Part shown: one piece after another, positions 1 through 7,074 of the stretch | Layout: each line of letters begins with the position of its first letter | Position numbering within the stretch: position 1 is the stretch's first letter | From: a virus | Direction: 5' to 3' (one strand) | Virus record (IMG/VR): IMGVR_UViG_3300024262_000229 | Span: 1 to 24,456 of that record | DNA length: 24,456 nucleotides | The notes under the pieces: model-generated | The model's input: the letters and a program-made list of their open reading frames with translations, nothing else | Told to the model about the DNA's origin: nothing | Database searches by the model: none | Position numbers and translations under genes: made by a program

Positions 1-38
1 AATAAACTTTCAGGAATCGTGCTTTCTTTTTCGGTCAT
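1..38 (-). CDS. Partial unknown CDS (5' end only)
   Basis: An ATG on the minus strand at 38 opens a frame (MTEKESTIPESL...) that runs off the left edge of the window. The evidence that it is real is positional: a strong leftward promoter (51-79) ends just upstream, and the predicted transcription start lies only about 6 bases before the ATG. Too little protein is visible to name it. Confidence 0.5.
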   Translation of the reverse strand, partial: MTEKESTIPESL

Positions 39-50
39 AAGAGGTTCTGT

Positions 51-79
51 ATTTTAGCGTAAGTTTGTTGTTTTGTCAA
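51..79 (-). promoter_or_regulatory. Sigma70-type promoter, leftward
   Basis: On the minus strand, TTGACA (79-74), a 17-base spacer and TAAAAT (56-51). Predicted +1 is near 44, giving a leader of about 6 bases before the ATG at 38. The -35 box contains the TGA stop (78-76) of the upstream dpdA-like gene. Confidence 0.75.
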
Positions 80-780
80 GCGGAATGTAATAATTCTAAT
101 TCTTTCTCCAATTTAGAAAAGTAACCTATTGTGTTTTTAAATTTTTCATAAACTGTCATTCCTTCTTTTGGATGAACCTGTTTGCCATTTTCATCTAAAA
201 TTCTTCCAACCTTTTGGGCGCACAACCATGTTGTAGAATCAACACTATAAAAAGGAAACTGTTTAATAATACTTGAATCCGTTACTCCCAATCCATGAAA
301 TTTATGATCAGGAAATCGAGAAAAAACACAATTAAAAAAATCTACTCTAACGCTTCTTTTTGATCCAACCGTCCCGCCCAAACATATATATTCGTATTTT
401 TCGATTAATTCATCTAAATGTTTCATATCTGAATTTAAGTGAAAAACCGGAATAGGAGAAGCTCCGAACCCTTCCATCCTCAACTGATTCTCTTTTGTTT
501 TTAAAGGATCTCCTATCCTGTCCAAATTTATATAGTTTTTAATATCGTGTTTTAACAAAAAACTAAAATATTCTTCTGGACATATTTCTATACCTCTATT
601 ATGCAGGGAAAAAGCTCCGCTATCAAAAAGAATTTCAAACCCCATCTCCTTAAATCGAGGCATTTGCTTATTATAAGATTTTGCTTCTGCGAACGTCAAC
701 ATTAATTTGTTCGCACCAAAATCCCTTAAATAATCTAACCTTTTTTTATTGCCCGAAATCCCCGCAAAGTATATTTTCAT
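76..780 (-). CDS. dpdA: DpdA-like DNA guanine transglycosylase (7-deazaguanine insertion)
   Basis: This is a 234-residue protein related to the tRNA-guanine transglycosylase superfamily. Phage and bacterial DpdA proteins exchange guanine in DNA for preQ0 or a derivative. Visible supports are FDSGAFSL (Asp53), which matches the TGT DSGGFQ catalytic segment, and YSVDSTTW (Asp181), which fits the second catalytic Asp. I do not see a clear TGT CxCxxC...H zinc site, and the protein is shorter than tRNA TGTs (about 370 residues). It is the last gene of a preQ0 cassette. Its ATG at 780 lies 35 bases inside the preceding DUF6884 gene, so translation is probably coupled. Family assignment comes from motif plus operon context; the DNA substrate is inferred. 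Confidence 0.8.
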   Translation of the reverse strand: MKIYFAGISGNKKRLDYLRDFGANKLMLTFAEAKSYNKQMPRFKEMGFEILFDSGAFSLHNRGIEICPEEYFSFLLKHDIKNYINLDRIGDPLKTKENQLRMEGFGASPIPVFHLNSDMKHLDELIEKYEYICLGGTVGSKRSVRVDFFNCVFSRFPDHKFHGLGVTDSSIIKQFPFYSVDSTTWLCAQKVGRILDENGKQVHPKEGMTVYEKFKNTIGYFSKLEKELELLHSA

Positions 781-1180
781 ATTTTAAATCTCTTAATCTC
801 TCTCCTATTCCCCTGCTCCCAAACGGCAAACTGTATTCTATTGAGTTTTCCTCAAACAGTTTAATTAAATTCTCGTAATAGTTTTTGCCGCAATAAAAAT
901 CGAAAACAACACCTTTTTTAATTTTGTCAATTTGGTTAAAAACCATTTTTGCCCAATCCTCCCTCTCTTTTTTTGTCATGGAGTTCAGCGTTAGATCATA
1001 ATTACTTATTTCTTGGTCTAGCTCCAATAAACCAAACTTAGCGGATAACACATAAATTTGAGAATATCTTTTTTCGCAAAAGGTTAATGTTTTTAAAAAA
1101 AGATCTGAGCAATAAACCTTTCTCGTTAGAGTTTCTTCGTTATTCTTGTTTTTGCAGCAAGAAATTAATGCGACTCTCAT
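746..1180 (-). CDS. DUF6884-family protein next to dpdA
   Basis: The protein has 144 residues and starts MRVALISCCKNK. Further blocks are VLSAKFGLLELDQEISNYDLTL (around residues 44-65) and a Gly/Tyr-rich segment near DFYCGKNYYENL. This pattern (small Cys/Lys-rich start, LSAKxGLL, pYDxTL) is what I know as DUF6884, a family of unknown biochemical role found in phages and bacteria. The ATG overlaps the folE stop (ATGA, 1180/1177), and its 3' end overlaps dpdA by 35 bases, so it is locked into the modification cassette. A role in preparing, transferring or recognising the 7-deazaguanine base is an inference from position only. Confidence 0.65.
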   Translation of the reverse strand: MRVALISCCKNKNNEETLTRKVYCSDLFLKTLTFCEKRYSQIYVLSAKFGLLELDQEISNYDLTLNSMTKKEREDWAKMVFNQIDKIKKGVVFDFYCGKNYYENLIKLFEENSIEYSLPFGSRGIGERLRDLKYENILCGDFGQ

Positions 1181-1707
1181 TTCGCTAATTGTAAAAACTC
1201 ATTTCTGCAAGACGGATCGTTTTTAAATACACCCTTCAGACAACTCGTTGTTGTCCAGATTTCATTTTTTCTAACGCCCCTCATCTCCATGCACGTATGT
1301 CTGGCTTTCAATAAAACAGCAACGCCTTTTGGTTCTAAGTTCTCGTTTAAAAAATCGGCAACCTGCATTGTTATTCTTTCTTGATTTTGCAATTTTCTTG
1401 AAAAAGTTTCTAAACATCTTGCCAACTTAGACAATCCTGCAATCTTTTTGTCTGGAATATACGCTATTACCCCGTAACCAAAAAACGGCGCACAATGATG
1501 TTCGCAAAGAGACTGGAACGAAATCGCCGACTCTATAATCATTTCATCATACCCCTCCGAATCAAACGTTGTAAAATTAAATTCTGGAGGCGAAAGAAAT
1601 TCTTTCAAGAAATTGACATATCTTTTAGGGGTTTCCAACAAACCCTCTCTCTCGACATCTTCGCCAAGATCTTTAAGTATTGATTTAAAATTTTCTTCTG
1701 AATTCAT
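1177..1707 (-). CDS. folE: GTP cyclohydrolase I
   Basis: The protein has 176 residues and should convert GTP to 7,8-dihydroneopterin triphosphate, the first step of 7-deazaguanine (and folate) synthesis. Zinc-site motifs are intact: SLCEHHCAPFFG (Cys68, His70, His71) and ARHTCMEMRGV (Cys139). Length fits phage FolE proteins. The start overlaps the queE stop as ATGA. The end of queE supplies AGGAGG three bases before this ATG, one of the few clear Shine-Dalgarno sequences in the window. The position between queE and the DUF6884/dpdA pair indicates it feeds preQ0 synthesis rather than folate. Confidence 0.93.
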   Translation of the reverse strand: MNSEENFKSILKDLGEDVEREGLLETPKRYVNFLKEFLSPPEFNFTTFDSEGYDEMIIESAISFQSLCEHHCAPFFGYGVIAYIPDKKIAGLSKLARCLETFSRKLQNQERITMQVADFLNENLEPKGVAVLLKARHTCMEMRGVRKNEIWTTTSCLKGVFKNDPSCRNEFLQLAK

Positions 1708-2354
1708 TTTCCTCCTAATGGCACTTCTTGTTTTGTATTTTTGTCTTCTTGATCAACAAGAAAAAGTTTATGTAATTGGTATCCCGCTCTAAAATTTAGA
1801 TTATTTTTAACAATTTCGTTGATTTTTTTTAAAACATCTTTGTCATTTCTTTTCGACCACTCTGGATTTAACCAAACCGTTTCCTTTTCCAAAATTTCTG
1901 GAAATTCGTTTAACCAAAATCTCACCGAATCTTCGTCCTCTACAATCAATTTAATTTCATTAGCTCTTTTAATATTTTCTTTAGTTGGGTTTTTTGATCT
2001 TTTTGGGGAAACTGTTATCCAATCAAAATCTCCTTTTATTTTAAATGATCCCGAAGTTTCTAGATGAACTGGTCTATCTTTTTTATTTGTAAATTCCGAC
2101 CAATCAAAAATTGTAGGTTCTCCACCCGTGATTACATAAAAATTAAAAACCTTGCCTTTGGTTAGATTTAGAATTTCTTCTGAATCTAATTTTTCTATAA
2201 ATTCAGGAATATAGTTTTTGCTCCACGTTCCGGCTGAATCGCACCAAGGGCATTTTAGTGGGCAACCGTAAGTTCTAATGAAATATGCTGATCTTCCAGA
2301 ATGAACGCCTTCTCCCTGCCATGCGTAAAAATGTTCATAAATTGGATACTTCAT
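1704..2354 (-). CDS. queE: 7-carboxy-7-deazaguanine synthase (radical SAM)
   Basis: QueE converts 6-carboxytetrahydropterin to 7-carboxy-7-deazaguanine. The chosen start at 2354 gives 216 residues beginning MKYPIYEHFYAWQGEG, the usual QueE opening. An upstream ATG at 2390 would add 12 residues unlike the family and overlap queD by 56 bases instead of 20. The radical-SAM cluster motif is CPLKCPWC (Cys31, Cys35, Cys38, spacing CX3CX2C). It is followed by a YVITGGEPTIF glycine-rich SAM-binding segment. It is co-directional and overlapping with queD and folE. Confidence 0.92.
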   Translation of the reverse strand: MKYPIYEHFYAWQGEGVHSGRSAYFIRTYGCPLKCPWCDSAGTWSKNYIPEFIEKLDSEEILNLTKGKVFNFYVITGGEPTIFDWSEFTNKKDRPVHLETSGSFKIKGDFDWITVSPKRSKNPTKENIKRANEIKLIVEDEDSVRFWLNEFPEILEKETVWLNPEWSKRNDKDVLKKINEIVKNNLNFRAGYQLHKLFLVDQEDKNTKQEVPLGGK

Positions 2355-2763
2355 ATTTTGCTGAATTCTTTTCGTCCTCCCAAATTTCAATTGAATTTAT
2401 TTTTACCCTATCTCCAATCTCTTTTTTAACAAGTTCGCTAAAAACTTCAAAAATTAATTTGCATAACCCTTCGCAAGAACAGTCTTCTACAACTAATAAT
2501 TTAAATAAATTTTTATCAAAATAATCAAGTTTTGGGTCTTCTTTATTTATTAAACAAGCGTGATCTAAATTTTCATCAATCCATTTCTTGAGAAACTTGA
2601 GTTTTCCGAAATCAACTACAAAATTATTTTCATCTCGCTCATCGCAACAAAATGTAATCCTGATTGACCAGTTATGCCCATGAATATAAGAGCAATGACC
2701 AATATGGTTATGTTGTCTATGCGCGAACGGTATATCTTTATAAATTTTTGAACATGTAATCAT
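2335..2763 (-). CDS. queD: 6-carboxy-5,6,7,8-tetrahydropterin synthase
   Basis: A 142-residue member of the 6-pyruvoyl-tetrahydropterin synthase fold. QueD turns dihydroneopterin triphosphate into 6-carboxytetrahydropterin. Zinc and catalytic residues are visible: His15 in PFAHRQH, Cys24 in GHCSY, and His28/His30 in IHGHNW. A conserved acidic SIEIWED segment lies near the C-terminus. The ATG overlaps the queC stop (ATGA), and the gene ends 20 bases inside queE. Confidence 0.92.
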   Translation of the reverse strand: MITCSKIYKDIPFAHRQHNHIGHCSYIHGHNWSIRITFCCDERDENNFVVDFGKLKFLKKWIDENLDHACLINKEDPKLDYFDKNLFKLLVVEDCSCEGLCKLIFEVFSELVKKEIGDRVKINSIEIWEDEKNSAKYEVSNL

Positions 2764-3413
2764 TTTTCGTATAATGTGTTGTCTTTTACTCCTGAAAGTT
2801 GTAATGCCTCAATTCTCTCTACGCATGTTCCACATTTTCCGCAATGTATTTCCTGCCCCTTGTAGCACGACCAAGTTTTTTCAATCTCAACATTAAGTTC
2901 TCCAGCTAATTTCGCAATATCAGTCTTTGATTTATTTACAAATGGTCTAATAACTTTTACAGGATGCCAATCAGCTAACTCTGCTGCTTGAGAAACGCAT
3001 TCAGCAAACTCTTCTCGACAATCTGGATAAATAGCATGATCTCCATTATGAGCTGCATAAGCAACATTATCAAATTTTTCATTAATTGCCCATCCAATAG
3101 CTAGTGAAAGCATAATCATGTTCCTATTTGGAACTACAGTCGCCTTCATGCTTTCCTCTTCGTAATGACCTTCGGGAACTTCCTGATCGGAAGTTAAGGA
3201 GCTAGACGATATAAGTTTTGTTATTCCAGAAAGATCAATACATTCGTGTTTGACATCTAGTTTTTTGCAAAAGTATTCAGCCGCACAAAGTTCTTTTTTA
3301 TGTTTTTGCCCATAATTTATAGACAAACATTTTACTTGATGACCTTTCGCGATCAAGTCGTAAAGAAGCGTTGTTGAATCCAATCCTCCTGAATAAATTA
3401 AAATAGTTTTCAT
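2760..3413 (-). CDS. queC: 7-cyano-7-deazaguanine (preQ0) synthase
   Basis: QueC makes preQ0 from 7-carboxy-7-deazaguanine, ATP and ammonia. The start at 3413 gives 217 residues beginning MKTILIYSGGLDSTT, the canonical N-terminus with the PP-loop SGGLDS at residues 8-13. A longer frame reaches 3446, but it would begin inside the promoter -35 box and adds residues atypical for QueC. Other family marks are VPNRNM, the AAHNGDHAIYPDCR segment, and a C-terminal Cys cluster (CYKGQEIHCGKCGTC) that binds zinc. The gene is plain QueC, without a fused amidotransferase-like Gat domain. It is the first gene of the six-gene cassette. Confidence 0.94.
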   Translation of the reverse strand: MKTILIYSGGLDSTTLLYDLIAKGHQVKCLSINYGQKHKKELCAAEYFCKKLDVKHECIDLSGITKLISSSSLTSDQEVPEGHYEEESMKATVVPNRNMIMLSLAIGWAINEKFDNVAYAAHNGDHAIYPDCREEFAECVSQAAELADWHPVKVIRPFVNKSKTDIAKLAGELNVEIEKTWSCYKGQEIHCGKCGTCVERIEALQLSGVKDNTLYEK

Positions 3414-3418
3414 TCTTA

Positions 3419-3446
3419 AATGTAACATGTTTTCTGGTTTTGTCAA
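3419..3446 (-). promoter_or_regulatory. Promoter of the preQ0 cassette, leaderless
   Basis: Minus strand: TTGACA (3446-3441), a 16-base spacer, and TACATT (3424-3419, four of six consensus bases). The queC ATG lies 6 bases past the -10 box, so the transcript should start at or next to the start codon. The TGA stop of the upstream gene (3445-3443) is inside the -35 box. Confidence 0.6.
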
Positions 3447-3880
3447 GTGATAATTTCTAGTTTCTTTAGCAGTTCTATATTTAATTCGTCATCCTCATAA
3501 ATCTCAATAAACCTAAACTTATTAAGTTCCGCCCATCTCATTTTAAAATCATCGCGGTATAATTGTTTTCTAAAGCATTCCTTATCTTTGTGCATCCAGC
3601 TAACCGAATTATGAAAATTTCCGTTCACTTCTATAGCTATCCCCTGAGTAATATTTACTATATCAATAGACTTGCCCCGTTGCCCCGATAAGGCCGGAAC
3701 AGGCATTTCCTCCAATACTACATCTTCTTCCCAAAAAGGCCGCAATAGACGTTTTACATCAAACTGAAATTTGCCAAAATTCTTTTTGCCGCCCCTTGTT
3801 ATTTTTTTATTCCAGTTAATTAAGTAATTCTGGACTTTTATATCAACTAATTTTTGGGAATCTAGAATTTTAAAGAGCAT
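3443..3880 (-). CDS. Predicted PD-(D/E)XK/Vsr-like endonuclease, paralogue A
   Basis: A 145-residue protein. It shares an ordered pattern with the gene at 4497-4898: a YLxxW segment, VKxxLRPxW, VxEExxVP, IDIVN...IAIEV, and a C-terminal RD...AEL/CxxxxFRFIEI block. The SIDIVN...IEVNG core, with Asp then Glu in beta-strand-like contexts, resembles small phage nucleases of the restriction-endonuclease fold, but a catalytic Lys is not obvious after the Glu here. Its stop lies in the queC promoter, and the start overlaps the YopX gene end. Nuclease function is an inference from the fold pattern; an inactive, DNA-binding relative is possible. Confidence 0.55.
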   Translation of the reverse strand: MLFKILDSQKLVDIKVQNYLINWNKKITRGGKKNFGKFQFDVKRLLRPFWEEDVVLEEMPVPALSGQRGKSIDIVNITQGIAIEVNGNFHNSVSWMHKDKECFRKQLYRDDFKMRWAELNKFRFIEIYEDDELNIELLKKLEIIT

Positions 3881-4247
3881 TAAATATATTTCCTACTACT
3901 TCTGCTCCTTTAATATCTCGCCAGCAAAAAGACCAATCAAATTGTTCTGTTTTATATTTTCCAAAAGACCATTCTCCATATTCTTCGTCAAACCAAACTT
4001 CGGCGTTTTGATAATCTTCTCTTTCTGGCCCATGAGTAATAGCGGGAATATAGAAATTAACCAAGTCGCCCTCGTAAATTTCTTTTCCATTAACGTCTTT
4101 GAATCCGGTAAATTGCTGGACAATACAATTGTCACGGGACATTTCTAACCCACAATATCCATCTCCTATAAATGTCTCAAATTCTCCCCATGTTTGAGCG
4201 TCTTCGTTCCAAACTCGAAAATTAAGCGTTCGTTGTAATTTGTTCAT
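3870..4247 (-). CDS. YopX-family protein
   Basis: A 125-residue protein with the typical YopX layout: FRVWNEDAQTW near the N-terminus, the central block IVQQFTGFKDVNGKEIYEGD, and a terminal VVGNIFNAL. YopX proteins are common in phages and prophages; their biochemical role is unknown. The gene sits between the two endonuclease-like paralogues and overlaps the downstream one by 11 bases. Confidence 0.85.
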   Translation of the reverse strand: MNKLQRTLNFRVWNEDAQTWGEFETFIGDGYCGLEMSRDNCIVQQFTGFKDVNGKEIYEGDLVNFYIPAITHGPEREDYQNAEVWFDEEYGEWSFGKYKTEQFDWSFCWRDIKGAEVVGNIFNAL

Positions 4248-4281
4248 ATTTAGTCGTTCGTATTAAATGTATGCTATCGCA

Positions 4282-4500
4282 TTAATCCTTGTCTCTAAAT
4301 CCATATCTGAATTTAAAAGGTTCCTTCTCAAACCAAAGCTCAACATCTTGGCATTCTTCCTCCAAGAATTTCTTAATCCTATTTGCTAACGTCAAACTTT
4401 CTCCGACACAATCTACAACGATCAAGTTGTTTTGTTTACATCCTATCGAGTAAACCCATCTCCCAAACCTTTCAGACCTTGTTACCCTAAATGTCTTCAT
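4282..4500 (-). CDS. Small unknown phage protein
   Basis: A 72-residue protein beginning MKTFRVTRSERFGRW. I do not recognise it. It is rich in aromatic and charged residues and has no membrane segment or signal peptide. The start overlaps the preceding stop as ATGA (4500/4497), which supports a real, coupled gene. It is followed by a short 34-base gap before the YopX gene. Confidence 0.65.
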   Translation of the reverse strand: MKTFRVTRSERFGRWVYSIGCKQNNLIVVDCVGESLTLANRIKKFLEEECQDVELWFEKEPFKFRYGFRDKD

Positions 4501-4898
4501 TCTTCTTTTAATACTTTGTTTACTATCTTTCCACTTTTCAGATCCTCGTCATTAATCTCCACAAATCTAAACCCGTTATTCTCGCACCATTCGGCTTTTG
4601 AAAGATCTCTTTTAACTGCCCTTCCAAAATTGGAGCGATTCTTGTTAAAGAATTCGTTATATTTATGACTGCCTTTCGGCGATACCTCTACTACTATTTT
4701 TAATGAGAAATTAATAAGATCAATCCTCATTTTAGAGCCGGGAACTCTAAATTCTTCGCATACTAATTGTCCTTGCCAGATTGGTCTTAATGCGTCCTTA
4801 ACCTGCTTTTGGGGTTTGCTAACTACGCGATCCCAATCTACTAGGTATTTTGTTACATTAACATTAACCTCGCGGCTATATATATTAAGAAGTTTCAC
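4497..4898 (-). CDS. Predicted PD-(D/E)XK/Vsr-like endonuclease, paralogue B
   Basis: A 133-residue protein with a GTG start overlapping the upstream stop (GTGA). It is paralogous to 3443-3880: YLVDWD, VKDALRPIW, VCEEFRVPG, then RIDLINFSLKIVVEVSPKGSH and a C-terminal NNGFRFVEINDED. The Asp (IDLIN), Glu (VEV) and nearby Lys (SPK) give a plausible PD-(D/E)XK active site, more complete than in paralogue A. A nicking or Vsr-like endonuclease role is an inference. The pair probably arose by duplication around the YopX and 72-residue genes. Confidence 0.6.
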   Translation of the reverse strand: MKLLNIYSREVNVNVTKYLVDWDRVVSKPQKQVKDALRPIWQGQLVCEEFRVPGSKMRIDLINFSLKIVVEVSPKGSHKYNEFFNKNRSNFGRAVKRDLSKAEWCENNGFRFVEINDEDLKSGKIVNKVLKEE

Positions 4899-5062
4899 AA
4901 TTCATCTCGTAAACCCATTAATCTGATGCGTTCATCAAGCGAGCTATTAATTTTATTCATCCAATTCGTTTTATCTACGCCTTTCGCCTCCGTCCAATTC
5001 TTGCGTAGAGTAGAAAGAAGTTTGTCGTGTTCTGATATTAGTTTAATATATTCTTCTTTCAT
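4895..5062 (-). CDS. Small unknown protein (55 aa)
   Basis: A 55-residue frame beginning MKEEYIKLISEHDKLL and ending MGLRDEL. It is linked on both sides: its ATG overlaps the stop of the 5059-5274 gene (ATGA), and its TGA overlaps the GTG of the next gene (GTGA). That double overlap is good evidence that it is translated. The sequence is charged and probably helical. Function unknown. Confidence 0.7.
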   Translation of the reverse strand: MKEEYIKLISEHDKLLSTLRKNWTEAKGVDKTNWMNKINSSLDERIRLMGLRDEL

Positions 5063-5274
5063 AACCGCCCTTCTTCTTTAAATCTTAACAATACTTCGTT
5101 AGAAATTCTCTGTCCGTCGTAGGTTAAATGTCTCAAAACATTATCGTCAAATCCTATTAAATATAAAAAATTATAAGGCGCGATTACCAACTTAGACAAT
5201 TCAAAAGCCGTAATATCTTCTAGCGGGTCAAGAATTAGTGTGCGGATTTTTTCTGGTTTCTTTTTAAAGAACAT
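5059..5274 (-). CDS. Small unknown protein (71 aa)
   Basis: Begins MFFKKKPEKIRTLILD and ends LRFKEEGRL. There is no recognisable domain and no membrane segment. It starts two bases after the recA-like stop and overlaps the following 55-residue gene as ATGA, so it belongs to the recA operon. Confidence 0.65.
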   Translation of the reverse strand: MFFKKKPEKIRTLILDPLEDITAFELSKLVIAPYNFLYLIGFDDNVLRHLTYDGQRISNEVLLRFKEEGRL

Positions 5275-5276
5275 AA

Positions 5277-6395
5277 TTACTCCTCTGTAAACATTTTAAG
5301 AAACTTCTTGTAAAGAAAATCTACGATTTCCGGATTCTGCTCAAGCCAATCTTTAAGTTTTGCGTCACCCTGAACTTGAAATGTATCTTCAATATCAAAT
5401 CCGCCAGTTTTTAAATCTGCCAAAAGATCTGGTGAAAAAGAAAGCCACGAACCTCTTTTTTCTACAAGCTCCCACTGAATAAGAAGATCTGCGATTTCCT
5501 TTTCAAGCCAAACAGACTTTCCTCCTTTCATTCTATGCCTAACTGGATATTCTACACGAACATCAATCTTTTCGTCAAGACCCTTGCTAACATCGATACA
5601 GCAATAATGTCCAATAATCTTTCCCTTTTCTTCGATATTTTTACTTTTACTTCTTCCTCTAAGGCTCCAAACCTGATTTGCGGCATGAATTGTGGCATTA
5701 GCCCCGCCTTTTCCTACTGAATCGTTGGGATTTGCCGCTTCGTATTGATTGATTTTTGGATGCGCCCGAACTTGATCTAGAACAAAAAGACAATGCCCTA
5801 ATTTGTTTAATCTTAAGTTAATCTTCTTAAAGAGGTTGGATGACAATGTTCCTGCTGCTGCTACTTTTTCTCCTTCTCCTACGCTCTTTTCAATATCATC
5901 TTTTCGGATAAGGCAATCAATGGAATCAATCCCCATGAAGTAAACGTTTTTATCAGGATTTTCTTTTGTCAACCTGTGGATTGCATCAAAAGCAACCTCG
6001 AAAACATTTGTTTCAAAAACAAAGCAAGTTCCGTAATCCCATTCTTCCGCTGAATAAACGAATTTAAGCGCCGTTCTTGCTTTTACTTTTTCATCAAGCC
6101 TTCCTTCGGGAACAATCCAAAATCCTTTTGATTTTGGAACTGTTTCAAGGCCATTTTTGATACATCCTAAAGACAGGTGAGTTTTCCCCGCGCTACTCGC
6201 CCCACAAACCTTATAAGCCCCCGGACCAAAACCGCCACCTTGAGCCGAGTCAAATAAAAGCGATCCTGTTGATACAGTCCAAGACACTTGTTTTTCAAAG
6301 TTTAAGTGGTCTGCTTTTGTTTCTTTTAGAAAACCTTGTAGCAACAATTTAGAATTGTCCTGACCTTCTACTTCTTCTGATTTTTGTTTTGCCAT
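5277..6395 (-). CDS. recA: RecA/UvsX-type recombinase
   Basis: A 372-residue DNA strand-exchange ATPase. Walker A is GASSAGKT (residues 65-72). Walker B is the hydrophobic strand VYFMGIDS (151-158, Asp157). An LFVLDQVRAHP strand matches the segment before loop L2, and KGGANATIHAANQVW fits the L2 DNA-binding region. The short N-terminus and divergent C-terminus look more like phage UvsX than host RecA. No Shine-Dalgarno is visible; the ATG follows the previous stop by three bases in A/T-rich sequence. Role: recombination-dependent replication and repair of phage DNA. Confidence 0.88.
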   Translation of the reverse strand: MAKQKSEEVEGQDNSKLLLQGFLKETKADHLNFEKQVSWTVSTGSLLFDSAQGGGFGPGAYKVCGASSAGKTHLSLGCIKNGLETVPKSKGFWIVPEGRLDEKVKARTALKFVYSAEEWDYGTCFVFETNVFEVAFDAIHRLTKENPDKNVYFMGIDSIDCLIRKDDIEKSVGEGEKVAAAGTLSSNLFKKINLRLNKLGHCLFVLDQVRAHPKINQYEAANPNDSVGKGGANATIHAANQVWSLRGRSKSKNIEEKGKIIGHYCCIDVSKGLDEKIDVRVEYPVRHRMKGGKSVWLEKEIADLLIQWELVEKRGSWLSFSPDLLADLKTGGFDIEDTFQVQGDAKLKDWLEQNPEIVDFLYKKFLKMFTEE

Positions 6396-6398
6396 AAT

Positions 6399-6638
6399 TT
6401 AATTAATACATACTGCGTTCAATTCATCTTCTGAATCGCCCATTTCTTCTTTCCATTCATTAAATTCTTCTTTATCAAAAAATGTCTCTTGATCTTTAAA
6501 TAAATGTCCAAAGGATGCTCCGCAAATTTTTACATATTTGCCTATTTGATATTCATAGTGAATGACATCACTGTCTTTTGCCTCTGGATTCTCCTTAACC
6601 AATTCGTTAAGGCCGTTAATATATTCTTCTAGTGTCAT
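6399..6638 (-). CDS. Small acidic unknown protein (79 aa)
   Basis: The start at 6638 (MTLEEYINGLNELVKENPEA) is chosen because its ATG overlaps the preceding stop as ATGA; a longer frame to 6686 would overlap by 52 bases. The protein is acidic, with a Cys-containing KICGASFGH segment and an FNEWKEEMGDSEDE tail. Function unknown. It lies directly upstream of the RecA-like gene, with a three-base gap. Confidence 0.65.
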   Translation of the reverse strand: MTLEEYINGLNELVKENPEAKDSDVIHYEYQIGKYVKICGASFGHLFKDQETFFDKEEFNEWKEEMGDSEDELNAVCIN

Positions 6639-6997
6639 AATTCTTCTAAAAATTCTCTCAGTCCTTTTCGTTTTGTTCCTTGCCAATCATCGCCTACTTT
6701 TTCTGTCCCTTCAATTATAGCATATTCTACTGGTTTGTAAAGGAATTCTTTTAACTTTTTTGTCAAATATTCTTTGCCGCTTTCTGAGAGAAAAAAGAAA
6801 CAGGAGTTGATCTTGAAATCTGGCTTCTTTACTTTATTTAAAAAATCAATGGGATATTGTTCGTAGATTTGTTTTGTTGCCGAAAGCTCTCCCGCCCATA
6901 CGGGTTTTGGGTTATCAACTAGCATTTTAACTGCAAATGCCTTTCTTTCTTTTCCCGTTGATTTCGGGATTTTTGGCTTAGTTGATTTTTTTCGCAT
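6635..6997 (-). CDS. Unknown basic protein (120 aa), first gene of the recA operon
   Basis: Starts MRKKSTKPKIPKSTGKERKAF, a Lys/Arg-rich N-terminus that may bind nucleic acid. It ends EFLEEL, overlapping the next gene by ATGA. No family recognised. It is the first gene after the promoter at 7100-7128, behind a leader of about 95 bases carrying a tRNA-like 3' half. Confidence 0.65.
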   Translation of the reverse strand: MRKKSTKPKIPKSTGKERKAFAVKMLVDNPKPVWAGELSATKQIYEQYPIDFLNKVKKPDFKINSCFFFLSESGKEYLTKKLKEFLYKPVEYAIIEGTEKVGDDWQGTKRKGLREFLEEL

Positions 6998-7004
6998 TTT
7001 AAAA

Positions 7005-7074
7005 TGGTTGCGGGATCGGAAGTCGAATCCGAATCTTAAGGTTATTCTGTGTCCTGCTATTTAAATTAATCCTT
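7005..7074 (-). other. tRNA 3'-half-like sequence (T-arm, acceptor strand, CCA)
   Basis: Minus strand: a perfect five-pair T-arm with a TTCGACT loop (7032-7016), then TCCCGCA, A and CCA (7015-7005), very like the 3' end of an initiator tRNA. No matching 5' acceptor strand or normal D arm lies upstream. Instead an imperfect stem AAGG(A)TTA/TAACCTT (7074-7067 with 7044-7038) encloses a 22-base loop. It could be a tRNA relic, an attachment-site core, or a tRNA-like structure in the leader of the 6635-6997 gene. Confidence 0.55.
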
